Shown here: positions 1 through 8,685 of the stretch, in pieces
Position numbering within the stretch: position 1 is the stretch's first letter
How the letters are laid out: every line of letters starts with the position of its first letter
Source of the DNA: Leptotrichia sp. OH3620_COT-345
GTDB lineage: Bacteria; Fusobacteriota; Fusobacteriia; Fusobacteriales; Leptotrichiaceae
Assembly: GCF_003932895.1 (NCBI RefSeq)
Contig: NZ_RQYW01000007.1
Location: 57,218 to 121,217, forward strand
Reading direction: 5' to 3'
Length of the DNA stretch: 64,000 nucleotides
Translations under genes and position numbers: made by a program
Notes under the pieces: model-generated
Databases searched by the model: none
What the model saw: only the letters and a program-made list of their open reading frames with translations
What the model was told of the DNA's origin: nothing

Positions 1-272
1 CCATTATTTTACTCGATGAAGCTACTGCTTCCCTTGATGCAGATAACGAATATGAAATTAGAAAATCTATCGAAAAACTTGTTAAAAATAAAACTGTCAT
101 AACTATTGCTCACAAACTTAATACTATAAAAAATTATAATCAGATAATTATGATGTCGGACGGCAGAATTGAAGAAATTGGTACTCATAATCAATTAATG
201 GAAAATAAAAGACGATATTATAAGATGTATACTGAAATGATAAAATCTCAAACCAATTACAACCTTGTATAA
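1..272 (+). CDS. ABC transporter ATP-binding protein, C-terminal end (partial)
   Basis: The reading frame is open from base 3 to the TAA at 270-272, giving about 89 residues. It begins inside Walker B and the D-loop (ILLDEATASLD), continues to the H-loop (TIAHKLNTI) and ends with the usual tail of exporter-type nucleotide-binding domains (SDGRIEEIGTHNQLM). DEATASLD with the AHKL switch is typical of ABC exporters in which the membrane and ATPase domains are fused (MsbA/MdlB/LmrA-like), so the missing part probably holds a six-helix membrane domain. Substrate cannot be inferred. It is cut by the window edge, not broken. Confidence 0.93.
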   Translation, partial: IILLDEATASLDADNEYEIRKSIEKLVKNKTVITIAHKLNTIKNYNQIIMMSDGRIEEIGTHNQLMENKRRYYKMYTEMIKSQTNYNLV

Positions 273-302
273 ATACATAAATCAAAAAAATAAATATATT
301 CA

Positions 303-331
303 TTGACAAATATCAATTTTAATCTTATTAT
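303..331 (+). promoter_or_regulatory. Sigma-70-type promoter for the 369-785 gene
   Basis: TTGACA (303-308), a 17-base spacer, then TATTAT (326-331). It lies about 40 bases upstream of the start codon, followed by an AGGAG ribosome-binding site near 353. Confidence 0.7.
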
Positions 332-368
332 ATAATAAAATAAAATTGATATAGGAGAAAATATAAAA

Positions 369-785
369 ATGAAAAAAATTATTTTAATATGCTTATTTTT
401 AATTACTGCATTAACTTTTACAATACCTTCAAAAGACAGTAGAGGTGTGCTTATAATGAGTGAAAATGAGTGGTTTGAAATGTTCGGGGATAATGCTAAA
501 ACTGACGGAAAATGCTCATATATAGGTGCTTTAGTTATGCAAATGGCATATATCAGCGAAGGAAAAATCAAAAATCATACTATAGAAGAAGCCTCAAATA
601 ATCTCGCAGGATTAAATGCTCATCTTTACAAGGAAGGACTTCGTCATCCGTCTAATGATAACAGCTTGTTATTTGAATACTATTATGTAAAAAATTGTCG
701 TAAACTTACCGGTAAAGATTTTGATTTGATAGGTTCACCAAGTTTCAAATCGGTATTTAATGAAATTTATAATATATACAAATAA
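369..785 (+). CDS. Small secreted protein of unknown function
   Basis: 138 residues. The N-terminus (MKKIILICLFLITALTFT) is a signal peptide: two lysines, a hydrophobic stretch, then a polar region. There is no lipobox cysteine, so export and cleavage are expected rather than lipidation. The mature part is acidic and mixed alpha/beta with two cysteines (in GKCSY and KNCRK) that could form a disulfide in the envelope. A good AGGAG site precedes the start and the gene has its own promoter and terminator, so it is monocistronic. I do not recognise the family. Confidence 0.8.
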   Translation: MKKIILICLFLITALTFTIPSKDSRGVLIMSENEWFEMFGDNAKTDGKCSYIGALVMQMAYISEGKIKNHTIEEASNNLAGLNAHLYKEGLRHPSNDNSLLFEYYYVKNCRKLTGKDFDLIGSPSFKSVFNEIYNIYK

Positions 786-808
786 AAAAGGGAAATATTC
801 CCTTTTTT
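784..808 (+). terminator. Intrinsic terminator after the 369-785 gene
   Basis: A-run, GGGAA, a three-base loop, TTCCC, then six T; it starts within the stop codon. Confidence 0.85.
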
Positions 809-1025
809 ATTTTGTTTTTTAATCTCCGAACATTCGCATTATTCTAATAAAAAATATAGAAATAAACGTTTGAAAATTAACAGCCTAAATGAAATTAATT
901 TATGGTTTTTAGAAATAGAATATTTTTGAAAATGAAATAATTTTAGTTGATAAATTTTTTGGTATAACTTTTTCATAAAATAAATTGTAAAAAGTTTGTT
1001 TAGTTTTTTCCCAAAATATAAAAAA

Positions 1026-1955
1026 TTATTTTAAAAACTTATTTCTCCAGAGACTGAAAATAAATATTATACAAATGACAACCGTAATCAATATAACATA
1101 TATCCATCCATTTTCAGCATTTTGAAAAGGAATGGAAGTGTTTATTCCGAAAAATCCGAAAATCATACTTGGAATTGCCAGTAATACTGTAAAAATTGTC
1201 AAAAATTTCATAGTCGTATTCAAATTATTATCAATAATTGCAGAATAAGCGAGCTTTTCTTTTTCAACAATGGTAATAAGTATTTCTGTCATTTCAGCAG
1301 CCTGATCCGCTTCGATTAAAACATCTTCCAGTTTTTCTTCTTCAATTTCGGACAACTTTCCATTTTTATGCTTCCATCGCCTTTTTAAAGTATTTAAAGC
1401 AAGTCTGTTAGCTTTTAATGAAGTCGACAAGTAAGTCAGACCCTGTTCAATATTCAGTAATTTGTAAATATCCGAATTTTTCATGGCTTTTTTAAATGAT
1501 CTTTTTATATCTCCTCTTTCTTTATTCATCTTTGTCAGCTTATCATGATAAATCAGACAAAATTTGTATAACACCGAAAATAAAAGATGATATAAACTCT
1601 CATATTCTTTTTCTGTTACTGTTTTTCCGAGTAATTTATTTAAATACACATAATCTTCATTCTGTTCAATAAATGTATAAAGTATATTTTCCCTAATAAT
1701 AAATACTAAAGGAGCAGTTGCGGGGCTGTCCATAAAGCTGTCATAATAAGGAACATCAAAACAAAGAAGCTTTATTTCATTTATTTCATCATATTCTGAT
1801 CGCGGACTTTCATCGGCATCTGTAGCATATTCCAAAAATTCCGTTGAAAGTTTATCTTTCTCGTTCAGTATTCTCCTGTCTTCATCAGATATATCCACTG
1901 TATTTACCCATTTCATATTTCCTATCTTTAAATGGATAATTTTTCTTTCAATCAT
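1026..1955 (-). CDS. CorA-family divalent cation transporter with a GIN variant of the GMN motif
   Basis: 309 residues with CorA architecture: a soluble N-terminal domain (about 1-245, with a long helix rich in Lys/Glu), then two membrane helices near 247-270 and 280-303. These channels form pentamers in the inner membrane that pass Mg2+ (or Co2+/Ni2+). The selectivity signature after the first helix is normally Gly-Met-Asn; here it reads FFGINTSIPF, so Met is replaced by Ile while Gly and Asn are kept. The following PF-acidic-N-W pattern matches the branch of the family seen in Firmicutes. An AAGGT site precedes the ATG. Family assignment is firm; ion specificity is uncertain because of the motif change. 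Confidence 0.88.
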   Translation of the reverse strand: MIERKIIHLKIGNMKWVNTVDISDEDRRILNEKDKLSTEFLEYATDADESPRSEYDEINEIKLLCFDVPYYDSFMDSPATAPLVFIIRENILYTFIEQNEDYVYLNKLLGKTVTEKEYESLYHLLFSVLYKFCLIYHDKLTKMNKERGDIKRSFKKAMKNSDIYKLLNIEQGLTYLSTSLKANRLALNTLKRRWKHKNGKLSEIEEEKLEDVLIEADQAAEMTEILITIVEKEKLAYSAIIDNNLNTTMKFLTIFTVLLAIPSMIFGFFGINTSIPFQNAENGWIYVILITVVICIIFIFSLWRNKFLK

Positions 1956-2012
1956 ATTTTACCTTTCTTCTTATAAAAACCGGATTTTTCAGTTTCTACT
2001 TCATATGTTCTC

Positions 2013-2348
2013 TTATTTTTCAGGTATCATAGTAACCTGCATATTTATATCTATAGGTCTAAATTTTCTGTCTATACATTCTTTCCAATATTCGAGATGT
2101 TTTTTATCAATAAGGCTTTCCGATTCACAGACATCTATCCCGCCTTCTCTCTGAACAGAATACCAGTAAAGATATTCTTCATTATCAATAACTTCTCTGA
2201 ATATAGTTTCTATATACATTTTTTCACCATCAAGAGTTAAAAGTACATCTTTCATATTGTCATTTAAAAATTTCATTCATTCATCGACTTTTTTACTTTT
2301 TCCTTCTGATACTTTAAATTTTGTCAACTCTATATTTAATTTACCCAT
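2013..2348 (-). pseudogene. DUF6176-family protein interrupted by an in-frame TGA
   Basis: The frame starts at ATG 2348-2346 (MGKLNIELTKFKVSEGKSK...), runs 23 codons to TGA at 2279-2277, and resumes directly with ATG at 2276 for 87 codons to the stop at 2013. Joined, the product is 111 residues and reads as one continuous protein: ...KVDE-[stop]-MKFLNDNM. From memory of the DUF6176 family, this position is a tryptophan (VDEW), so the lesion would be one base, TGG to TGA. The 87-residue remainder has no ribosome-binding site of its own but could be made by restart, since TGA and ATG abut. Function of the family is unknown. It could be a real nonsense mutation or a sequence error; TGG encodes Trp in all neighbouring genes, so recoding is unlikely. 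Confidence 0.75.
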
Positions 2349-2643
2349 AATTTTTAATCTCTCTGTTTTATTATCATTAAGTTTTAAATTTATATTATTA
2401 TTTTATTAAATAATAATATGATTTTTTTAAATCCTGAATAATTTCCACTTACCATATCTAAAAATTTTTTTAAAAGAATATAATTTGAAATCTCTCAAAA
2501 ACTTTCTTTCAATTTTTATAAAATAAATTATAGATTCCTATTTTTTTATTTAATTTAGATATTTTTTATAAAATTTATCATTTTTCTATATTTTATAAGT
2601 TCTTCTATTCAAACATCATGTATATTCTTTTCGATATAAACTG
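2349..2643. other. Non-coding AT-rich spacer
   Basis: About 295 bases between the stop of mnmA and the start of the DUF6176 relic (both minus strand). Dominated by A/T runs; I see no open frame, convincing hairpin with U-run or consensus promoter. Confidence 0.5.
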
Positions 2644-3753
<1,110 letters not shown>

Positions 3754-3804
3754 TCAATACACAAACAATTATCAATATATAACATTAATTTTTTTATAAA
3801 AAGA

Positions 3805-3832
3805 TTGACAAATATATAAATTAAATTATAAA
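3805..3832 (+). promoter_or_regulatory. Putative promoter of the TetR-family gene
   Basis: TTGACA (3805-3810), 16-base spacer, TATAAA (3827-3832), 34 bases before the start codon. Confidence 0.55.
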
Positions 3833-3865
3833 ATTAACTGAAATATAAATTTTAAGAGGTCAACA

Positions 3866-4441
3866 ATGAACAGAATAATTACTAAAAAAAACAATGTCAT
3901 AAAAAAAAGTGCAAAACTTTTTTATTACAGAGGATATAAAAATACGGGGCTGTCGGATATTTTAACAGAATGTGGAATACCTAAAGGTTCTTTCTATTAT
4001 TATTTTAAAAATAAAGAAGACCTTCTTATTCATGTTATCCGTTATCACACCGATAATCTCATAAAGTTTTTTACTTTTACCGTTGACGATCTTTCGATTT
4101 TTAAATTAAAAACTTTTTTCTATCAATATTTTACCAATATAGAACATAATAAATTTCATGGAGGAAGCCCTCTCGGAAACCTTGCTGTTGAACTTGGGGA
4201 CATAAACGAATCTGTGAGAAGCGAGCTTTCAAAATCTTACAACAAAATAGAAATCCGTTTTTCTTACTTTCTTTCTTCTTTGAAAATCGCCTATCCTGAT
4301 AAATACTCAAATATAGAGCCTGAAATATATGCAAGATCCTTAATCTGCCTCTTGGAAGGAACCATGTTAAAAATAAAAATTGAAAAAAATAATAACTCTA
4401 TTAATGATTTTCTTTCTTTTTTTGATAAAATTTTCAAATAA
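3866..4441 (+). CDS. TetR/AcrR-family transcriptional regulator
   Basis: 191 residues. The N-terminal 60 form the TetR DNA-binding domain: ...AKLFYYRGYKNTGLSDILTECGIPKGSFYYYFKNKEDLL, with the recognition helix IPKGSFYYYF intact. The rest is the variable ligand-binding and dimerisation domain, here of the type with a small-plus-Cys/Gly-rich centre (GGSPLGNLAVELGD) that resembles YcdC/LfrR-like C-terminal domains. The inducer is unknown. No efflux pump lies beside it; its divergent neighbour is mnmA and the convergent neighbour a lipoprotein, so its target may be itself or elsewhere. Confidence 0.92.
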   Translation: MNRIITKKNNVIKKSAKLFYYRGYKNTGLSDILTECGIPKGSFYYYFKNKEDLLIHVIRYHTDNLIKFFTFTVDDLSIFKLKTFFYQYFTNIEHNKFHGGSPLGNLAVELGDINESVRSELSKSYNKIEIRFSYFLSSLKIAYPDKYSNIEPEIYARSLICLLEGTMLKIKIEKNNNSINDFLSFFDKIFK

Positions 4442-4452
4442 TTATAACATAG

Positions 4453-4517
4453 AAAAAGGAGCTATTCTGAACAAAGGTCAGCACTACCTTTATTTAATCT
4501 GAAATATCTCCTTTTTT
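4453..4517. terminator. Possible bidirectional terminator between convergent genes
   Basis: AAAAAGGAG (4453-4461) pairs with CTCCTTTTTT (4508-4517); the 46-base loop holds a second small stem (AAAGGT/ACCTT). It overlaps the stop codon of the minus-strand lipoprotein gene. Confidence 0.5.
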
Positions 4518-4830
4518 AGTAACTTCCTTTTTCTACTGAAATTATTTTTCCGTCTTCACTTACAAAAACGAGATAAAAATCACTTTTACCGTATAAAATT
4601 ACTTTCCAGTCCCTGTAACCTTTTTTATATATCCCGACACTTTCAGAATAAACAGTTTCTCCGTATTTTTTTTCTACTCCTTGAATTCCTATCTGGATAA
4701 CTTCATCTTTTCCTAAAACTTCTGATTCTTTTATTTTTCTTACTCCTGTTGACGAACAACTTACTACACAGATTAAAATAGATAAAAATATAATTTTCTT
4801 TAATTTGGTCATTTTATTTTGGATGTACAT
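4516..4830 (-). CDS. Small lipoprotein of unknown function
   Basis: About 104 residues. The signal peptide ends in a lipobox-like VVSC followed by SS, so the mature protein is predicted to be lipidated and membrane-anchored with about 80 exposed residues (including YGKSDFYLVFVSEDGKII). The ATG at 4830 overlaps the TGA of the upstream gene as TGATG, which points to translational coupling; an in-frame ATG at 4812 (MTKLKK) is an alternative start giving a shorter n-region. The C-terminal half resembles small PepSY/nuclear-transport-factor-like folds in length only; I do not recognise the family. Confidence 0.75.
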   Translation of the reverse strand: MYIQNKMTKLKKIIFLSILICVVSCSSTGVRKIKESEVLGKDEVIQIGIQGVEKKYGETVYSESVGIYKKGYRDWKVILYGKSDFYLVFVSEDGKIISVEKGSY

Positions 4831-5042
4831 CAATTATTTTTAACCTCAATATCTATATCAAAATGTATCTGTGCCTTTTCATCATCCAAATATGATATTT
4901 TTATCTCTTTTAAAACGGCTCTCGGATTTTCAATAAGTAATCTGTTTATATTTTCATTCATTTCGTCAATCTTCTCAAAGTGTCTTACTAAATCTGAAGT
5001 TTTAAATCCCTTTAACTGTAGATAATTAAACATATTAAACAT
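4830..5042 (-). CDS. Small hypothetical protein, coupled to a lipoprotein gene
   Basis: 70 residues, with a good GGAG site in front of its ATG (GGAGAAAGA-ATG). It is probably soluble, with helical N-terminal half (HFEKIDEMNENINRLL) and a beta-rich C-terminal half (AQIHFDIDIEV). It shares a TGATG overlap with the lipoprotein gene downstream, so the two form an operon. Family not recognised. Confidence 0.68.
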   Translation of the reverse strand: MFNMFNYLQLKGFKTSDLVRHFEKIDEMNENINRLLIENPRAVLKEIKISYLDDEKAQIHFDIDIEVKNN

Positions 5043-5143
5043 TCTTTCTCCTTCAGAATTTTTTTATAATTTTTTTAGTTATTGAGCTTTCATTTACATT
5101 ATACCATTTTTAAAACTGAAAACAAACTGTCTTTAAATAAAAA

Positions 5144-6172
5144 TTATTTATTTTTATATTCTTTTATCTTTTCATAAATTTTTTCAAGAACTTCGGAAAA
5201 TGAAAGCTCCGTTTTAAAACCAGCAGCTTTTATATGTCCTCCTCCATTAAATATTCCTGCAATTTGATTTACATTATATTTATCATTACATCTCAAGCTT
5301 CCTTTCAATATCCCGTCATCTTCCTCCCTTACAAATAGGGAAAGTTCCGTTTTTTCTATTTTCAGTAAAAGTTCAGCTATCCCGTCAGCATCATCTTTTT
5401 CTATTTCAAATTCTCTGATTTTTTCTGCTGATAAATAATAATAAATGAATCCATATTCTTTGTCCATTACATTATTTCTATATACATCTCCGAATAACTT
5501 CACTTTTTTTATATTCATTCCAAAAATAATATTAGCAATTTTATGATTATCGGCTCCTGCTTTTATTAATTCTGAACAAATTCTGAATGTTTCGGAAGTA
5601 ACATTGTCATGTCTGAAATTTCCCGTATCGTTTATTATTCCCAAATATAAAAAATTCGCAATCTTTTTAGTCATTTCAATATTGAACAGATTTAAAAACT
5701 GATAAAGTAATTCTCCTGTGGAAGAAACATCTTCAACATAATTCATCTCGGCATGTTCAGTATTGCTAATATGATGATCTATATTTATCGATTTTTTACA
5801 TTTTTCTTTAATTTCCACCACTCTTCCATATCTTTCAACATTTGCACAGTCAAGACTTATAAATAAATCAGCTTCTTTGTCCATTGAAAAATCATCATAC
5901 TTTTCTATGAGAAAACTTTCTTCAAATTTGTTCATATATTTCGGTAATTTATCGTCTATAACTATTCTCACTTTTTTTAAATCTGTACTGTTTTTTAGAA
6001 ATTTTTTATTATATTCTTCTATCATCATTAAAAAAGCCAGAACGGATCCCAGAGCATCACCGTCAGGATTAATATGAGCAGTCAAAATTATGTTCTTCGC
6101 TTTTAATATTTCAGTTTTTATTTCTTCAGGTGTCGAGTTTCCTTTATACTTTTTTTTCATTTTTTCTGACAT
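5144..6172 (-). CDS. nrnA: DHH-family phosphoesterase, NrnA-like (nanoRNase / pAp phosphatase)
   Basis: 342 residues with both domains of the family. DHH domain: HINPDGDALGS near 33-43, SLDCANVERYG near 107, and the name-giving motif NIDHHISNTEHAEMN near 131-145, all ligands for two Mn2+ ions. C-terminal DHHA1 domain: NGGGHIKAAGF near 309-319, which binds substrate. NrnA enzymes degrade 2-5 nt RNAs and dephosphorylate 3'-phosphoadenosine-5'-phosphate in the cytoplasm. The start lies one base after the stop of the SPOR-domain gene, so the two are co-transcribed. Exact substrate preference within the DHH/DHHA1 group cannot be told from sequence. Confidence 0.93.
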   Translation of the reverse strand: MSEKMKKKYKGNSTPEEIKTEILKAKNIILTAHINPDGDALGSVLAFLMMIEEYNKKFLKNSTDLKKVRIVIDDKLPKYMNKFEESFLIEKYDDFSMDKEADLFISLDCANVERYGRVVEIKEKCKKSINIDHHISNTEHAEMNYVEDVSSTGELLYQFLNLFNIEMTKKIANFLYLGIINDTGNFRHDNVTSETFRICSELIKAGADNHKIANIIFGMNIKKVKLFGDVYRNNVMDKEYGFIYYYLSAEKIREFEIEKDDADGIAELLLKIEKTELSLFVREEDDGILKGSLRCNDKYNVNQIAGIFNGGGHIKAAGFKTELSFSEVLEKIYEKIKEYKNK

Positions 6173-6173
6173 A

Positions 6174-6896
6174 TTACTGTTTTCCCACCGTTCTTACTAT
6201 ATATTTATATGAACTCCCCAGTTTGTTTCTCACTTGTGCTTCCATAGCACTTAAAGTCTGAGGATTATCCGTACTTACAGAAATAACCCTGTACATTGTT
6301 CTCCCTGATGTACCTTTCACCGCCTGTACGGTAAAATTCCCTCCGAGCTGTGCTGTTACTTTTTTTGCCGCTGCTTCTGTCTGCAAAGTGGCAACTTGAA
6401 GATACTTTCTACCTGCTGTTCTTTTCACGACATTTTCTTTTTCTTTTTTATCAGCTTTTTCTTTTTGTACAGCTTCTATCTCTTTTTTCTTCTGTGCCAA
6501 TAGGTCATTTTGAATTTTCTGAGCTTCCTGCTCTTTTTTCTGCTCTTCGGCTTTTTTTATCTCTTCCGCTTCTGTCAAAGATTGATTTTCCGATTTTTTC
6601 TTATCCGCCTCTTCACTTCCGGTATTTAAAACTTGAGATTGTCCTTTTTGGTCTTGAAGTTCATTTTCTTTTTTTTCATTTTTCCGAATATTATTTTTAT
6701 TTTCATCGTTATTTTCTTTATTTTTATTTTCAGAATTATGAAAATCATTTCTTCTTATTTCAAATTTTTCTGTCACTTCATTAGTTTTTTTATTTTTTTC
6801 TTTCATAAACTGCTTTCCTAATACAAAAGCATATACTACAAAAGCTATTATTACTATAAGTCTTAATATTTTAAATGGATTCAAACGAAAACGCAT
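6174..6896 (-). CDS. Membrane-anchored SPOR-domain protein
   Basis: 240 residues in three parts: a short cytoplasmic tail and one membrane helix (about 11-31); a long, highly charged Lys/Glu/Asn-rich spacer (about 32-160) likely to be extended or coiled-coil; and a C-terminal SPOR domain (about 165-238, YLQVATLQTEAAAKKVTAQL ... YRVISVS). SPOR domains bind peptidoglycan stripped of stem peptides at the division septum, so a role in cell division or envelope remodelling is likely, as with FtsN or DedD. This role is inferred from architecture. It is followed immediately by nrnA and preceded by mtnN in the same direction. Confidence 0.87.
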   Translation of the reverse strand: MRFRLNPFKILRLIVIIAFVVYAFVLGKQFMKEKNKKTNEVTEKFEIRRNDFHNSENKNKENNDENKNNIRKNEKKENELQDQKGQSQVLNTGSEEADKKKSENQSLTEAEEIKKAEEQKKEQEAQKIQNDLLAQKKKEIEAVQKEKADKKEKENVVKRTAGRKYLQVATLQTEAAAKKVTAQLGGNFTVQAVKGTSGRTMYRVISVSTDNPQTLSAMEAQVRNKLGSSYKYIVRTVGKQ

Positions 6897-6940
6897 ATTT
6901 TATTTATAGTATTTTCAAATACTATGTCCTCCTCCTATTT

Positions 6941-7618
6941 TTATTTCAATATTTCTTTCAATATTTCCTTTGAATTATTTGCTGCAAGTTTTACAAATTC
7001 ATAATATTCCATTGCCGATTTATCATTTAGAGAATCGGAAATTGATCTTATAACTAAAAATTTTACATTCATTCTATAACATACTTGTGCAACGGCAGCA
7101 CCTTCCATATCCGTACATAACGCTTCAAATTCTTTTCCCAGCCGTTCTTTTCTATTACTCTCATCTATAAACTGATCTCCTGTAAGAATTCTACCAAAAA
7201 TTAGCTTATATTTTCCATTTTCTATTTTTCGGATTTTTTCAATCAGTTCTCTGTCACTTTCAAAAGCCCATACATCCATCTGAGGAATTTGACCTAATTT
7301 ATAACCGAATTTTCTTGTATCAAAATCATGATGCACAAGATCCGTCCCTATAACTATATCTCCAATGTTAACTCTTTCATCAAGGGAGCCTGCCACACCC
7401 GAAAAAATCACTTTATCCACATTGTATTTATAAATTAAAATTGTTGCAGTCATTGCAGCATTTACCTTTCCTATTCCCGACTGAACAAAAATAACATCTT
7501 TATTGCAAAATTTACCTTTAAAAAATGTTATTCCTTCTGATACTTCCTCTTGAATATCCGTCATTTCATTTTTTATAGCTTCAGCTTCTTCAATTACTGC
7601 ACCAATAATCCCTATCAT
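6941..7618 (-). CDS. mtnN: 5'-methylthioadenosine/S-adenosylhomocysteine nucleosidase
   Basis: 225 residues, close to the usual 230. It hydrolyses the glycosidic bond of MTA and SAH (and 5'-deoxyadenosine), feeding methionine salvage and, where luxS exists, AI-2 formation. Family marks: MIGIIGAVIEEAEAI at the N-terminus with the catalytic Glu, FSGVAGSLDERVNIGDIVI in the middle, the substrate-binding MEGAAVAQVC near 172-181, and VRSISDSLNDKSAMEYYEF with the catalytic Asp. Same orientation as the SPOR/nrnA pair downstream with a 44-base gap. Confidence 0.96.
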   Translation of the reverse strand: MIGIIGAVIEEAEAIKNEMTDIQEEVSEGITFFKGKFCNKDVIFVQSGIGKVNAAMTATILIYKYNVDKVIFSGVAGSLDERVNIGDIVIGTDLVHHDFDTRKFGYKLGQIPQMDVWAFESDRELIEKIRKIENGKYKLIFGRILTGDQFIDESNRKERLGKEFEALCTDMEGAAVAQVCYRMNVKFLVIRSISDSLNDKSAMEYYEFVKLAANNSKEILKEILK

Positions 7619-7642
7619 TCCACTCTCCTTTTTTTGTATACA

Positions 7643-8098
7643 TTATTCTGCTAAAATATAAGCATCCTTTACTTTACATGCTTTTACATTTCCTGTTCTT
7701 AAAACAGCTCTGAACTCCCATTTTTTATTTTTATCAAGGGAAGTTGTACTGTCAATTGCATCTCCGACTTTATCCCCCTTTTTATCAAAACACGGTATCT
7801 GTATACTTACATTTTCTTTCCTACTTCCGTTATGGGACAGTACTCCTGTTACGATTGTAGTATTTCCGTCATTTTCAACTTTCGTTTTTGAAAACTTATA
7901 CTTTGTCCCCTGTGCTTCTATCTCTCCATCATTTCCTCCGATAATTCCTGAAATGATATTTCCCGTAGTTTTAATTACAGCTCCCGTAACAGTACCTGCA
8001 GCTTTTATCGTTCCTCCCACTACACTTCCTGCAGCTCCCACAACTCCACATGATGACAAAATCAAAACTGCCATAGATATTAAAATTATTTTTTTCAT
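7643..8098 (-). CDS. Lipoprotein with a C-terminal FxLYD-like beta domain
   Basis: 151 residues from the ATG at 8098; the frame extends three codons to a TTG, but AAAGGA is better spaced for 8098. The signal peptide ends in LSSC, a good lipobox. Next comes a Gly/Val/Ala-rich stretch (residues about 20-55, GAAGSVVGGTIKAAGTVTGA) that could insert in or lie along a membrane. The C-terminal 90 residues look like an immunoglobulin-like FxLYD domain (VTGVLSHNGSRKENVSIQIPCFDKKGDKVGDA...), which is found in many secreted or lipidated proteins without a known enzymatic role. It sits 24 bases upstream of mtnN and may share its transcript. Confidence 0.82.
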   Translation of the reverse strand: MKKIILISMAVLILSSCGVVGAAGSVVGGTIKAAGTVTGAVIKTTGNIISGIIGGNDGEIEAQGTKYKFSKTKVENDGNTTIVTGVLSHNGSRKENVSIQIPCFDKKGDKVGDAIDSTTSLDKNKKWEFRAVLRTGNVKACKVKDAYILAE

Positions 8099-8247
8099 AT
8101 TTACCAATTCCTTTCACCTTTTAGAAAATTAAAAGTTTTTTGGTTTATTTTATCATAATTAATATATACTTTTTATTTTATAATACTTATTTTAACATTA
8201 TAATAAAAAATTTACGCTAAGTAAATATATTTTTTCAATAACAAATA

Positions 8248-8276
8248 AGAAGCCCTAAAAATGGGCTTCTTTTTTT
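8248..8276. terminator. Hairpin terminator after the repeat-protein gene
   Basis: AGAAGCCC (8248-8255), seven-base loop, GGGCTTCT (8263-8270). The T-run is stronger on the plus strand (8271-8276); on the minus strand the stem is followed by UUAUUUGUUAUU, which is weaker but properly placed after the gene ending at 8288. Confidence 0.7.
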
Positions 8277-8287
8277 CATCACATAAA

Positions 8288-8620
8288 TTATTTTTTAAAT
8301 TTATCCGATACCTTATCAGCTAAATCTTTTGCTCCCTCAACCGTCTTGTTCAAAACATCTTCTGCTCCCTTTTTTATATTCTGGGCAACTTCACTGTCTG
8401 CAAGTTCTTTGGCTTTATCCACTGCTTTATCGGCTAAATCTTTCGCACCTTCTACTGTTTTATTTAAAACATCTTCCGCCCCTTTTTTTATGTTCTGTGC
8501 AATTTCACTGTCAGCTATTTTTTTTGCTTCATCTACAGCTTTATCAGCTAAGTCTTTTGTACCTTCTACTGTTTTCCCCAAAGCTTCTTCTGCTCCTTTT
8601 TTCAAATCATCAAAATTCAT
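8288..8620 (-). CDS. Small repetitive amphipathic-helix protein (LEA/apolipoprotein-like)
   Basis: 110 residues from ATG 8620, chosen because a perfect GGAGGT lies seven bases upstream; longer frames include that site. The protein is two full copies and one partial copy of a 38-residue unit beginning KKGAE and containing KTVEG-KDLADKAVD-AK. The units are nearly identical (a 114-base DNA repeat), lack Pro, Cys and Trp, and have an 11-residue-like spacing of Ala and charged residues, giving long amphipathic helices. This composition matches stress-related LEA/CsbD/YtxH-type proteins; no enzyme function is implied. No signal peptide, so cytoplasmic. Confidence 0.85.
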   Translation of the reverse strand: MNFDDLKKGAEEALGKTVEGTKDLADKAVDEAKKIADSEIAQNIKKGAEDVLNKTVEGAKDLADKAVDKAKELADSEVAQNIKKGAEDVLNKTVEGAKDLADKVSDKFKK

Positions 8621-8685
8621 ACTTAACACCTCCGATTGTTTTATCACTTTTATTATAACATTTTGTATGTAAAAATAAAAGTTTT

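Noticed and set aside
2277..2279. TGA decoded as tryptophan genome-wide
   Set aside because: Trp is encoded by TGG in many intact genes here, and the other TGA-at-Trp case (leuC) is in a gene with many other lesions.
6350..6784. 144-codon plus-strand ORF over the SPOR gene
   Set aside because: Antisense shadow of a Lys/Glu-rich gene (Leu/Phe-rich on the other strand).
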